This document shows positions 1 through 7,924 of a DNA stretch of 19,134 nt, in pieces (within the stretch, counting starts at the first letter, position 1; each line of letters begins with the position of its first letter). A program made the position numbers and the translations under genes. The notes beneath the pieces are model-generated. The model searched no databases, was not told where the DNA came from, and saw only the letters and a program-made list of their open reading frames with translations. The DNA is taken from the NCBI GenBank assembly GCA_900772445.1, contig CAAHEL010000099.1, positions 1 through 19,134 of the forward strand, read 5' to 3'. Source of the stretch: Bacilli bacterium. Lineage in GTDB: Bacteria; Bacillota_I; Bacilli_A; RF39; UBA660.

Positions 1-253
1 GTAATCTTTCTGGGTGTTTTGCTATTTCCTTTTCATGTGGTAATCTTTCTGGGTGTTTTGTTATTTTCTTTTCGTGTGGTAATCTTTCTGGGTGTTTTGC
101 TATTTCCTTTTCATGTGGTAATCTTTCTGGGTGTTTTACTATTTCCTTTTCGTGTGGTAATCTTTCTGGGTGTTTTGCTATTTCATTTTCGTGTGGTAAT
201 CTTTCTGGGTGTTTTGCTATTTCCTTTTCGTGTGGCAATCTTTCTGGATGATT
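1..253. repeat. 39-bp direct tandem repeat (six copies plus a partial)
   Basis: Head-to-tail copies with a strict 39-base period lie at 1-39, 40-78, 79-117, 118-156, 157-195 and 196-234, with a diverged partial copy from 235. Copies 1-39 and 79-117 are identical, and the others differ by one to a few bases. The period is 13 codons, so any frame without a stop in one unit stays open throughout. There are no spacers, so this is not a CRISPR array. The array continues past the left edge. Near-identical copies suggest recent expansion and possible length variation between strains. Confidence 0.95.
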
Positions 254-295
254 ATTTCCCTTTTTTAATTCTTCCTTTATTATGATTTTTTTCAT
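1..295 (-). CDS. 13-residue tandem-repeat protein, N-terminal part (cut by left window edge)
   Basis: This partial gene reads leftward and stays open to position 1. The start chosen is ATG at 295-293, six bases after GGAG of an AAAGGAGA site (301-308). A second ATG lies directly upstream at 298-296 but only three bases from that site. After a short basic leader (MKKIIIKEELKKGNN), residues 16-93 are six tandem copies of HPERLPHEKEIAK, and a seventh begins before the edge. Differences between copies are few: K to N, A to V, and E-to-K plus A-to-T. There is no signal peptide or membrane segment in the visible part, so a cytoplasmic protein is likely. The unit mixes acidic, basic and His residues with two prolines, suggesting short helices broken by turns. 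I do not recognise the family and assign no function. The gene has its own promoter and follows lysR after a terminator. Confidence 0.8.
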   Translation of the reverse strand, partial: MKKIIIKEELKKGNNHPERLPHEKEIAKHPERLPHENEIAKHPERLPHEKEIVKHPERLPHEKEIAKHPERLPHEKKITKHPERLPHEKEIAKHPERL

Positions 296-316
296 CATAT
301 TCTCTCCTTTCGCTTT

Positions 317-346
317 TTAATATACCACAGTGATACCATATAAAAC
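317..346 (-). promoter_or_regulatory. Promoter of the tandem-repeat gene
   Basis: Reading leftward, TATATT (322-317) is preceded by TGG, giving an extended -10 (TGGTATATT). TTGTTT (346-341) lies 18 bases upstream as a -35. The spacer contains TATGGTATCA (338-329), the core of a sequence also found in two other promoters of this window. Confidence 0.55.
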
Positions 347-373
347 AAATACATTTTTTTTATATATTGTATA

Positions 374-411
374 AAAAAAATTTATATCTAACTTGTGATA
401 TAAATTTTTTT
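374..411 (-). terminator. Rho-independent terminator of lysR (probably bidirectional)
   Basis: A perfect 15-bp inverted repeat (374-388 with 397-411) surrounds an 8-base loop, immediately after the lysR stop codon (417-415). The outer parts of the arms are A and T runs, so the hairpin ends in a U-tract on either strand. Confidence 0.8.
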
Positions 412-414
412 AAT

Positions 415-1323
415 CTACTTTATTATTTTTTTAGAGCAATTACTATTTAAGAACTCCAAGAATTTTTTTAATGCTTTTGTTTCGAATTCTTCCAAGTAAA
501 CAGCACACACTTCAACAATTGGTAATTTTTCTCCTTTTAGTACAAAATCAAATATTTCTTTATCATCATTCATTTCTATTGCCTCTTTAATAACGTATCC
601 TATACCTGAACCATTTCTAACCATCTCTAGCATAAATTCTGTTGTTCCAGCCTCTATAACAGGATGCAATTTTACATTAACACCATCCATATACTCATCT
701 AATTTTAGACGAATTGAAGAAGTTTGGACAGGTAAAATTAATGGATATTTTTTCAAATCTGAGGCATTAATTATATTTATTTTTCCAAATACTTTTTTAT
801 TGTATACGAAACAATTTTGAAATTTAACTAATATTTTCTTTTTAACTGCTCTGTTGTTAGTATTTATTGGCAATGCATCTATAATCAAATCTATATTTCT
901 TGTTTCTAATAAATCAACAAGTTCAGTTGTTGATTTACTTACAACTTCAAATTTTATTCCAGGATAAATTTTTCTGAAATCTGCAATTAAAGATGACAAA
1001 AAGTATACTGCAATATTTGATGGAACTCCTATTCTTACTTCTCCTATATTTAATTCATTCAAGTCTTTTAAGCATTCTTCACCATCTCTAATTATATTAA
1101 ATGCTGTTGAAATATAATTATATAATGTTAGTGCTTCAATTGTGGGTTCAATTCCTCTAGCAGTTCTATGAAATAAATTATATCCAAGTTGGTTTTCTAA
1201 TTCTTTTAAGCTATAACTTATAGCAGGTTGAGAAACATACATAATATTAGCAGTTTTTGATATACTTCTTTGCTCATATAGTGTTATAAATATTTTATAT
1301 AAATTTAAATCTATATTATTCAT
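415..1323 (-). CDS. LysR family transcriptional regulator
   Basis: A DNA-binding regulator of about 302 residues, the usual length for LysR proteins. The N-terminal winged helix-turn-helix occupies roughly residues 3-62; the stretch SISKTANIMYVSQPAISYSL is the typical LysR recognition region and is followed by LENQLGYNLFHRT. Residues about 88-295 match the two-lobed effector-binding domain. The frame extends upstream to 1377, but I chose ATG 1323 because GGAGGTG lies 8 bases ahead of it, and because the extra 18 residues are atypical and would overlap a palindrome near the likely transcription start. The gene has its own extended -10 promoter and a strong terminator. The effector and targets cannot be read from the sequence. 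The usual divergent partner is missing; its neighbours, the DUF2207 gene and the tandem-repeat gene, lie on the same strand. Confidence 0.9.
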   Translation of the reverse strand: MNNIDLNLYKIFITLYEQRSISKTANIMYVSQPAISYSLKELENQLGYNLFHRTARGIEPTIEALTLYNYISTAFNIIRDGEECLKDLNELNIGEVRIGVPSNIAVYFLSSLIADFRKIYPGIKFEVVSKSTTELVDLLETRNIDLIIDALPINTNNRAVKKKILVKFQNCFVYNKKVFGKINIINASDLKKYPLILPVQTSSIRLKLDEYMDGVNVKLHPVIEAGTTEFMLEMVRNGSGIGYVIKEAIEMNDDKEIFDFVLKGEKLPIVEVCAVYLEEFETKALKKFLEFLNSNCSKKIIK

Positions 1324-1352
1324 TATTATTGCACCTCCAGATTTATCAAATA

Positions 1353-1371
1353 GTACATTTATTAAATGCAC
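1353..1371. promoter_or_regulatory. Near-perfect palindrome in the lysR leader, candidate operator
   Basis: On the minus strand this reads GTGCATTTAATAAATGTAC. The arms GTGCATTT and AAATGTAC match at seven of eight positions around AAT. It lies directly downstream of the lysR -10 element, about where transcription should begin. A LysR protein binding here would repress its own gene, which is common in the family. The role is inferred from position only. Confidence 0.4.
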
Positions 1372-1378
1372 TTGCAAT

Positions 1379-1407
1379 ATTATATCACATTAATTTATAA
1401 AAATAAA
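1379..1407 (-). promoter_or_regulatory. lysR promoter (extended -10)
   Basis: TGATATAAT (1387-1379) is a full extended -10 element. Seventeen bases upstream only a weak TTTATT is seen as -35, so recognition probably rests on the TG extension. Confidence 0.65.
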
Positions 1408-1451
1408 GATTAAAACTTAACATAATAATAATATATATACATATTATTAAC

Positions 1452-1486
1452 AAAAAAATGCTAGTAACTGATGATTTACTAACATT
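1452..1486 (-). terminator. Terminator of the DUF2207 gene
   Basis: An 11-bp stem (1476-1486 with 1457-1467, one G-U pair) and 8-base loop are followed by a U-tract (1456-1452) on the minus strand. It lies about 40 bases after the DUF2207 stop. Confidence 0.85.
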
Positions 1487-1528
1487 TCTTTTATATTTAT
1501 TAACTAGTTTACTATAACAATATTGGGG

Positions 1529-3217
1529 TTAACGACTTCCGCCGCCACCTCCACCGCCGAAGGAACCTCCTCCACCGCCACCTGAAGAAAATCCTCCGCC
1601 TCCAGATGAGTAACTTTCTGCAGCACTTCTTGCAGCTGAAGCAGCACTTACACTAGTTGTGGATATATTATTAATAAATACTAAGGTGTCATAATCAAAA
1701 TTGCTTTGTTCGATTACTTCAGGATATAAATTTTTAAGTTGTTTAGCAACTTTATCGGCATTACCAAATATGTAAGCAAACATTAGGTATTCGTCCCATA
1801 TTTTTACTTCAAGAACTTCTTTGGTATTCATTTGTGAGAATTCATCTAAAAATCTTTTAAGTCCATATAATTTAATACTTTCTTCATAAATGGTATCATC
1901 TAGAACGTTTTTCTTTTTGCATTCTTCTTTTGTTGTTCTTTTATATATGTGACCTTCATTTTCTAATTTTAGTTTTTCTACTTTGTTAATTCTTTCAAAT
2001 AGATTAAAGAATTTGGTATAATTTTTCTTTGCCCATTTTTCTAATTCTTTTGTTTCTAGAATTCCATCTCCACTTGCTTTATACATAATGTCAAATAATT
2101 CTTTTTCAAGTACGTTATCGAATTCTGGATTTAGAGTTAAATCTATTGAACTAGTTTCTTTATTAAATATTCCTTTTGTTTCGTTTTTAAATCTGATTTT
2201 ATCTTCTTTTACCCATTTTAATATAATTGCTCCGAAAATATTAGTATTTTTATATTTACTAAATAATTCTCTGTTAACTTCACATAAGGTATTTGCGTAA
2301 TAGATATCTTTATTACAAGGTATATCTCTAAAGAACGGAGTATTTTTTTTATCTATTACTTTGTTATTTTTATATCCATAACCACTTTTTGATATTGCAA
2401 TTAATCCCCAGAATACAAACAAGAAAGGCAGAAAGAAGAAGAAAACTCCTTGGATAAAATTCCAAATTCTAGTAAAAATGCTTGGATTATAATCGTTATC
2501 ATAGTCATAATCAAATGTTCCTTCTTCGGCCATATTATATACACTATCAAAGTCAAAAAATTGACTGTAACTAATATTATTATTGAAGGTTTCTAAAGGA
2601 AATTTAACAAGTAATACGACATAGTTATTCCCCATATTTCCTTCGTTAGATGCTTCGACTACTCCATCTTTTACATAAGCATAACCTTTATAACCATATC
2701 CCCATACGTCAAGGGTATCAGGGAACTTGTAATAACTAGATATTTTTATATGAAAGTTTTCAAAATTAACACTAGATAATCTATCAATAAACGTTGTATA
2801 GATTACTTGTGAATCGCTGGTATTAAATACCATATTAGATAATGTATAGTTTAGGGTAAATTTATGTCTTTTGAAATCGTATTTACCAAAGCAAAGTTCA
2901 AATCCACTAGTGGTATAATTAACACCATAATAACCTTTTTTTTCACTTAAGCTTTCGCCAACATCCCAATATTTTTCTGTTAAATCTATTCCGTCCATAC
3001 TAACGGTAAAATTAGATAATTCCATTTTTCCAATATTACTAAATCCTTTATACCATTCTGTTCCATCACTACCTTTAACATCCCATACTTCAGTAATATT
3101 AGCATTTCCTTCTTCATCTAAATAAACATCCATATCAATGCTATAAATATTATTACTAGCATTAACAACGGTACTACTTATTAAGAATAAGAATAAACTA
3201 TATAATATTTTTTTCAT
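1529..3217 (-). CDS. DUF2207 family membrane protein with Gly-rich tail
   Basis: A predicted exported membrane protein of 562 residues. It has a signal peptide (about residues 1-20, basic MKK then LYSLFLFLISS), an extracytoplasmic DUF2207-type beta-rich domain (about 25-210), an acidic linker (DYDYDNDYN), a membrane span (about 253-276), and a cytoplasmic C-terminal half. The tail ends in serine and glycine runs (about 537-562), a hallmark of DUF2207 proteins and locally richer in G+C. The start is ATG 3217, five bases after AAGGAG; an in-frame GTG at 3223 sits inside that ribosome site and is unlikely. The gene follows lemA, and lemA plus DUF2207 is a recurrent pair in low-GC Gram-positives. 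The biochemical role of DUF2207 is unknown. A hairpin between the two genes may reduce its expression relative to lemA. Confidence 0.88.
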   Translation of the reverse strand: MKKILYSLFLFLISSTVVNASNNIYSIDMDVYLDEEGNANITEVWDVKGSDGTEWYKGFSNIGKMELSNFTVSMDGIDLTEKYWDVGESLSEKKGYYGVNYTTSGFELCFGKYDFKRHKFTLNYTLSNMVFNTSDSQVIYTTFIDRLSSVNFENFHIKISSYYKFPDTLDVWGYGYKGYAYVKDGVVEASNEGNMGNNYVVLLVKFPLETFNNNISYSQFFDFDSVYNMAEEGTFDYDYDNDYNPSIFTRIWNFIQGVFFFFLPFLFVFWGLIAISKSGYGYKNNKVIDKKNTPFFRDIPCNKDIYYANTLCEVNRELFSKYKNTNIFGAIILKWVKEDKIRFKNETKGIFNKETSSIDLTLNPEFDNVLEKELFDIMYKASGDGILETKELEKWAKKNYTKFFNLFERINKVEKLKLENEGHIYKRTTKEECKKKNVLDDTIYEESIKLYGLKRFLDEFSQMNTKEVLEVKIWDEYLMFAYIFGNADKVAKQLKNLYPEVIEQSNFDYDTLVFINNISTTSVSAASAARSAAESYSSGGGGFSSGGGGGGSFGGGGGGGSR

Positions 3218-3240
3218 ATTCACTCCTTACTAGACTAAAA

Positions 3241-3264
3241 GAAAAGACTTACAAAAGTAAGCCT
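3241..3264 (-). terminator. Intercistronic hairpin between lemA and the DUF2207 gene
   Basis: On the minus strand an 8-bp stem (3264-3257 with 3252-3245, one G-U pair) with a UUUU loop is followed by UUUUC. It begins at the lemA stop codon and ends about 23 bases before the DUF2207 start. It looks like a weak or leaky terminator that sets the ratio of the two products, or a barrier that protects the lemA 3' end. No separate promoter for the downstream gene is visible. Confidence 0.5.
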
Positions 3265-3815
3265 TAGAAACTAACTTTTGGTGTTTCTTTTTCTTTTTCG
3301 TCTGCTTTAAAATATTCGTATTTATTAAATTTAAATATACTTGCAACGATATTAGATGGAAACATTTGTACCAAATTATTAAAACTCATTGCAGAATCAT
3401 TATAGAATTGTCTAGCATATGTAATTTTATCTTCAGTGTCTTTTAAATCTTTTTGTAAAGACATAAAGTTTTCATTTGCTTTTAATTCGGGATATGCTTC
3501 AGATAATGCAAACAATTTATTTAAAGCACCAGTAAGTTCATTATTAGCATCTACTTTTTCGTTAATACTTCCAGCAGATACTGCTTTATTTCTTGCTTCG
3601 ATTACTGCAGTTAATGTTCCTTCTTCGTGTTTAGCATAACCTTTTACTGTTTCAACTAGATTTGGTATTAAGTCTGCTCTTCTTTTTAATTGAATGTCAA
3701 CTTGACTAAATTGATTGTCTACTTTATTCCTAGAATTTACTAATTTGTTGTAAACGCTAATTACATAAAGAACTAAAAGGACAACAATCACTAAAACAAT
3801 AATTCCTATCTTCAT
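3264..3815 (-). CDS. lemA: LemA family protein
   Basis: A 183-residue protein, the normal LemA length. One N-terminal membrane segment (about residues 3-22, rich in Ile/Val/Leu) is followed by the conserved LemA core, with the hallmark stretch VDIQLKRRADLIPNLVETVK at about residues 39-58, then long helices and the late NNLVQMFPSNIVA motif typical of the family. The bulk of the protein is helical. Its cellular role is poorly defined; family members are membrane-attached and are often encoded beside DUF2207 proteins, as here. ATG 3815 is supported by AGGAGG (3823-3828). It has its own promoter and follows a terminator, so lemA heads a two-gene unit. Confidence 0.93.
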   Translation of the reverse strand: MKIGIIVLVIVVLLVLYVISVYNKLVNSRNKVDNQFSQVDIQLKRRADLIPNLVETVKGYAKHEEGTLTAVIEARNKAVSAGSINEKVDANNELTGALNKLFALSEAYPELKANENFMSLQKDLKDTEDKITYARQFYNDSAMSFNNLVQMFPSNIVASIFKFNKYEYFKADEKEKETPKVSF

Positions 3816-3834
3816 AATTAATCCTCCTATAAAA

Positions 3835-3862
3835 ATTATATCATACTTTTTTCTTTTTACAA
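3835..3862 (-). promoter_or_regulatory. lemA promoter
   Basis: TTGTAA (3862-3857), a 16-base spacer, and TGATATAAT (extended -10, hexamer 3840-3835). The -10 ends only 19 bases before the lemA ATG, so the 5' leader is very short. Confidence 0.75.
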
Positions 3863-3863
3863 C

Positions 3864-3892
3864 AAAAAAGAAGTTTTTTTAGATAACTTCTT
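3864..3892 (-). terminator. Terminator of the ABC exporter operon
   Basis: An 8-bp stem (3892-3885 with 3875-3868) is followed by UUUU on the minus strand. The stop codon of the second ABC gene (3881-3879) falls in the loop, so coding and terminator sequences overlap. Confidence 0.65.
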
Positions 3893-5687
3893 CTTCGATT
3901 TTATCAAACTGAGAATTATACAAATTAGCATAAAAACCATTTTTCTTTAATAATTCTTCGTGAGTTCCTTGTTCGACAATGTCTCCGTTATTCATAACTA
4001 ATATTAAATCAGCATTTTTTATTGTGGATAATCTGTGGGCGATTATGAAACTAGTTCTTCCTTTCATAAGTTCATCCATCGCTTTTTGAATTAATATTTC
4101 TGTTCTGGTATCTACGGAAGAGGTTGCTTCGTCTAGTATTAATACTTTGGGGTCTGATAGAATTGCTCTTGCTATTGTAAGTAATTGTTTTTGGCCTCCA
4201 GATATGTTATTAGTTTCTTCGTTTAAAACCATATTATAGGTATCTGGTTGGGTCATAATAAAGTGATTAATATTAGCACTTTTTGCGGCATTAATTACTT
4301 CTTCATCAGTTGCATCAATTTTTCCATAACGAATATTTTCCATAATTGTACCACTAAATAACCAAGTATCTTGAAGTACCATTCCAAATATTCCTTTTAA
4401 ATCACTATGGTTAATTTCGTTAATATCAATTCCATCTAGTAAGATACTACCACTGGTAGGTTTATAAAATTTCATAAGTAGTTTTACCATTGTTGTTTTA
4501 CCTGCTCCGGTTGGTCCAACAATTGCTATTTTTTGTCCTGCTTTTACTTTTTTGTTAAAGTCGTGAATAATTAATTTGTCTTTATCGTATCCAAAACTTA
4601 CGTGTTTAAATTCGATATTGCCTTTGACATTATCAAGTTTGCGAGATTTTTTGACAACAACTTCTTCTTCAGCATCTAAGAATTCAAATATTCTTTCAGC
4701 AGACGCCATCATAGACTGAAGTGCTGAAGAGATTTGTGCTATTTGGTTTATTGGATTAGTAAAGTTTTTGGCATATTGGATGAAAGATTGAACGTTACCA
4801 ATAGTAATTCTACCACGAACAACGTTATAAGCACCTAAAACGGCAATACCAACATAACCTAAATTACCAGTGAAATTCATAATTGGATGCATAAGGCCAG
4901 ATATAAAGTTGCTTTTCCAAGCAGAATTATATAATTTATCATTTTCTTTTTTGAAGTCATTTAACATATATTCTTCGTTATTAAATACTTGAATAATGTT
5001 AACACCTGAATACATTTCTTCGACTTTACCATTAACACTTGCTAAATAATCTTGGTTATCTTTAAAGTAGTGTTGACTTTTTTTAACAACGATGCTAACA
5101 AGCACTAGAGATATAGGGATAAGTATTAGAGTAACTAGGGTCATTACTACATTAATAGATAACATCATAATAAATATACCAATTAAAGTAGTTACAGCAC
5201 TAATTAATTCTGTAGTGGTTTGATTTATTCCCATACTTAGGTTATCTGAATCATTAGTAATTACTGATAATGTTTCTCCATATGAGGTTTTATCAAAATA
5301 ACTAAATGGCATTTTACCTATTTTTTCGATTATTTCTTTTCTTAATTTATAGGAAGTTTTTTGGGCTATTTTGGTAATTATAAAACCACATATATAAGAA
5401 CATATTGCACTAATTAGATATAAAATTGATAATTTAGCAAGTATTTTAAATACATTATCAAAATTAACTCCACTTCCACCAGTTAACTTGCTAGTTAAAC
5501 CTGTAAATATTTCTGTTGTGGCATTACCTAATATTTTAGGTCCAACGATAGAAAATACTGTACTTAAAATGGTAAGAATAATTGCTATTATTAATAAAAT
5601 TTTATATTCTTTTATGTAAGATAATATTTTATTTAGGGTTTTCTTTAAATCTTTGGGTTTTTCAACCGCATTTCTTACTGGAGGCAT
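3879..5687 (-). CDS. ABC exporter subunit with canonical ATP site (heterodimer partner)
   Basis: A 602-residue half-transporter: a six-span exporter membrane domain (about residues 28-325) fused to an ATPase domain (about 357-590). Visible motifs are Walker A GPTGAGKT (391-398), signature ISGGQ (495-499), Walker B VLILDE with catalytic Glu520, D-loop SSVD, and switch His551 in IIAHRLST. All catalytic residues are intact. Its ATG lies one base after the stop of the upstream ABC gene (TAGCATG), with a GAGGGG ribosome site inside that gene, so translation is coupled. Together the two resemble heterodimeric exporters such as BmrCD, LmrCD or TM287/288, which commonly export drugs, lipids or peptides. 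The substrate cannot be told from sequence. Confidence 0.93.
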   Translation of the reverse strand: MPPVRNAVEKPKDLKKTLNKILSYIKEYKILLIIAIILTILSTVFSIVGPKILGNATTEIFTGLTSKLTGGSGVNFDNVFKILAKLSILYLISAICSYICGFIITKIAQKTSYKLRKEIIEKIGKMPFSYFDKTSYGETLSVITNDSDNLSMGINQTTTELISAVTTLIGIFIMMLSINVVMTLVTLILIPISLVLVSIVVKKSQHYFKDNQDYLASVNGKVEEMYSGVNIIQVFNNEEYMLNDFKKENDKLYNSAWKSNFISGLMHPIMNFTGNLGYVGIAVLGAYNVVRGRITIGNVQSFIQYAKNFTNPINQIAQISSALQSMMASAERIFEFLDAEEEVVVKKSRKLDNVKGNIEFKHVSFGYDKDKLIIHDFNKKVKAGQKIAIVGPTGAGKTTMVKLLMKFYKPTSGSILLDGIDINEINHSDLKGIFGMVLQDTWLFSGTIMENIRYGKIDATDEEVINAAKSANINHFIMTQPDTYNMVLNEETNNISGGQKQLLTIARAILSDPKVLILDEATSSVDTRTEILIQKAMDELMKGRTSFIIAHRLSTIKNADLILVMNNGDIVEQGTHEELLKKNGFYANLYNSQFDKIEEEVI

Positions 5688-5688
5688 G

Positions 5689-7806
5689 CTATAATTCCCC
5701 CTCTCCTAGTTGTGAAGAAGCAATTTCTCTATATACTTCGCAACTATTTAATAATTCTTTATGAGTACCGATACCAACCATTTTTCCTTCATCTAAAACT
5801 ATAATTTGATTAGCATTTAATACTGTACTAACTCTTTGTGTAACTATAACTACTGTTGAATTTTTAATCTTTTTACTTAAGTTCTTTCTAACATTAGAAT
5901 CTGTTTTATAGTCAAGTGCTGAAAAACTATCATCAAATATATATATTTCTGGATTTCTTGCTACTGCTCTAGCAATGGCAAGTCTTTGTTTTTGTCCTCC
6001 ACTAACATTCTTACCGCCTTGACTAATCGGAGAATTATAATTTTCTTCTTTTTCCATAATAAAGTTTTTTGCTTCGGCAATGGCACTAGATTCTTCGATG
6101 ATTTTCATATCCATATTATCATTACCAAACTTTATATTTGAAAGAATTGTACCAGAAAATAATACACCTTTTTGAGGAACTAAACCTATTTTTTTTCTTA
6201 AATCTTTAACATTTACATCTCTGATATCTATGCCATCCACTAAAATACTACCTTGAGTTACATCAAAAAATCTTGGTATTAAATTAATAAGGGTACTTTT
6301 ACCACTACCTGTTGAACCAATAATTGCAGTTACTTCACCAGGTTTAGCAACAAAGTTAATATCTGTTAAGGTATCTTCTTCACCATCTGAATATTTAAAT
6401 GATACGTTTTTAAATTCGATATATCCCTTTTTATCTTTAGGAAACTTCTTAGTATTTTTCTTATCTTTAATTACACTATCTTTATTTAATATTTCTCCAA
6501 TTCTACCAACAGAAACAATAGTTCTAGGTAAAAATACGCTAAGTAATGCAACCATTAAGAATGAGAATATTACGTGTGTAGAGTATTGAATTAACGCAAG
6601 TAAATCTCCTACTCCGATAACTCCAGTATCTACTTTACCTGCTCCTACCCAAATAATAAGAACACACATCATACTAAGTATTAAACTCATTGTTGGCATC
6701 ATCATAGACATTGTTTTATTAACAAATAAGTTAGTTTTAGTTAATTCTATATTTGCTTTATCAAATCTATCTTCTTCATACTTTTCGGTATTAAAAGTTC
6801 TAATTACTGGTAAACCTGTTAATATTTCTCTAGCAACCAAGTTAACTTTATCGATTAAACTTTGTAATATTTTTGTTTTAGGTAATACTGCTACTAGTAG
6901 GAAGACAATAACAAAAACTACTGCTCCAATACCAAGACCTAAAACCCAAGACATATTACCAGCCATATTATATACCTTAATAAAGGCACCAATACCCATA
7001 ATTGGAGCAAAAACAACACTTCTAAATATCATTGTAAGAACATTAGATACGTTTTGGATATCATTTGTACTTCTAGTAATCAAAGAAGCAATAGAAAACT
7101 CTTTTAATTCTTGATCTGAATAAGATAATACTTTTTCTACTACTTTATTTCTAAGTTCTCTACCAAATTTTGCAGCAACTCTTGAAGATAAATAACTAAT
7201 AATTATCGCAGTTATTGCAACAAGTAATACTACTCCTAACATTTTAAGACCTGATTTTATTACATAATTAATTTGCATACTACTAATATCTATTCCAACA
7301 CTTGAGTATTCATCTTTTATATAATTTAATACAACCTGATTTATTATTGTTTCATCTACAGAAACATCTTTATTATTTTGGTATTTAGATAAGTCATTAA
7401 TATCTATCATTTTGTTTTCTATCATATAGTTAATAGTAATAGTTTTTTTCATTATACTATTTAATTTATCACTATCAACTTTATCACCAATTAAATAAAT
7501 ATTTTCTTTATCTAATACGCTATAATCATTAATATAATTATCATTATCTTTAAGAATTAAGTTATAACTATCATTAACTATATCTTTTTCTTCTTCAGTT
7601 AAATAGTTTAATAACTTGTTATATTCACTTTCTCTAATTACGTCTGGATAACTATTAACAATACCATAATTAACGATACCATTATTAACTATATCAGATG
7701 TATAAGTAGGAAGTGATAAATCTAAAAGTGCTTGAATAATTAGAAAAACAACTATAAAAAATATTGGAAATATTGATTTTTTTAATATTCTTAAGACATT
7801 CTTCAT
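5689..7806 (-). CDS. ABC exporter subunit with degenerate ATP site and large external loop
   Basis: A 705-residue half-transporter, about 100 residues longer than its partner. Span 1 (about 13-33) is followed by an insertion of about 145 charged and polar residues (about 40-185) before span 2 (about 188-207); topology places this outside the cell. The ATPase domain (about 462-700) has Walker A GSTGSGKS (497-504) and signature VSGGQ (601-605). Walker B ends in Asp626 where the catalytic Glu is expected, and Gln657 replaces the switch His (VTQRVST). This pair of substitutions is the known mark of the non-catalytic site in heterodimeric exporters, so it is a specialised subunit rather than a broken gene. 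It has a consensus promoter and a GGAGGG ribosome site before ATG 7806. Confidence 0.93.
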   Translation of the reverse strand: MKNVLRILKKSIFPIFFIVVFLIIQALLDLSLPTYTSDIVNNGIVNYGIVNSYPDVIRESEYNKLLNYLTEEEKDIVNDSYNLILKDNDNYINDYSVLDKENIYLIGDKVDSDKLNSIMKKTITINYMIENKMIDINDLSKYQNNKDVSVDETIINQVVLNYIKDEYSSVGIDISSMQINYVIKSGLKMLGVVLLVAITAIIISYLSSRVAAKFGRELRNKVVEKVLSYSDQELKEFSIASLITRSTNDIQNVSNVLTMIFRSVVFAPIMGIGAFIKVYNMAGNMSWVLGLGIGAVVFVIVFLLVAVLPKTKILQSLIDKVNLVAREILTGLPVIRTFNTEKYEEDRFDKANIELTKTNLFVNKTMSMMMPTMSLILSMMCVLIIWVGAGKVDTGVIGVGDLLALIQYSTHVIFSFLMVALLSVFLPRTIVSVGRIGEILNKDSVIKDKKNTKKFPKDKKGYIEFKNVSFKYSDGEEDTLTDINFVAKPGEVTAIIGSTGSGKSTLINLIPRFFDVTQGSILVDGIDIRDVNVKDLRKKIGLVPQKGVLFSGTILSNIKFGNDNMDMKIIEESSAIAEAKNFIMEKEENYNSPISQGGKNVSGGQKQRLAIARAVARNPEIYIFDDSFSALDYKTDSNVRKNLSKKIKNSTVVIVTQRVSTVLNANQIIVLDEGKMVGIGTHKELLNSCEVYREIASSQLGEGEL

Positions 7807-7833
7807 ATTATACCCTCCAAATCTTGCTAGTTA

Positions 7834-7862
7834 ATTATAAGATTTTTATATTATTTTGTCAA
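7834..7862 (-). promoter_or_regulatory. Consensus promoter of the ABC exporter operon
   Basis: TTGACA (7862-7857), exactly 17 bases, then TATAAT (7839-7834): a perfect sigma-A consensus and the strongest promoter in the window. It is flanked by TTGCTAGTT (7824-7832) and its inverse AACTAGCAA (7894-7902). The latter is also part of the rluB terminator, so an operator role is uncertain. Confidence 0.85.
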
Positions 7863-7887
7863 CTAATTAACACAATGTAACATAATT

Positions 7888-7924
7888 AAAAAAAACTAGC
7901 AATTTAATTATATTAAACTTACTA
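7888..7924 (-). terminator. rluB terminator
   Basis: On the minus strand TAGTAAGTTTAA (7924-7913) pairs with TTAAATTGCTA (7907-7897), with one bulged G, a 5-base loop and one G-U pair. Eight U residues (7895-7888) follow. The stem starts at the rluB stop codon. Confidence 0.7.

Noticed and set aside
1..253. CRISPR array
   Set aside because: The 39-base units are directly abutting with no spacers and encode a regular 13-residue protein repeat.
19..285. Plus-strand 88-residue hydrophobic repeat frame (FLGVLLFPF units)
   Set aside because: It is the antisense shadow of the tandem-repeat gene. It lacks a ribosome site, while the minus strand has a ribosome site, promoter and normal codon use.
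1324..1377. Upstream ATG 1377 as lysR start
   Set aside because: There is no ribosome site ahead of it; it lies about at the predicted transcription start; GGAGGTG supports ATG 1323.
3215..3223. GTG 3223 as start of the DUF2207 gene
   Set aside because: The GTG is part of the AAGGAGTG ribosome site itself. ATG 3217 is correctly spaced and gives a normal signal peptide.
5689..7806. Inactivated ABC gene because of lost catalytic residues
   Set aside because: Asp for Glu and Gln for His are the standard pattern of the non-catalytic subunit in heterodimeric exporters, and the partner site is intact.
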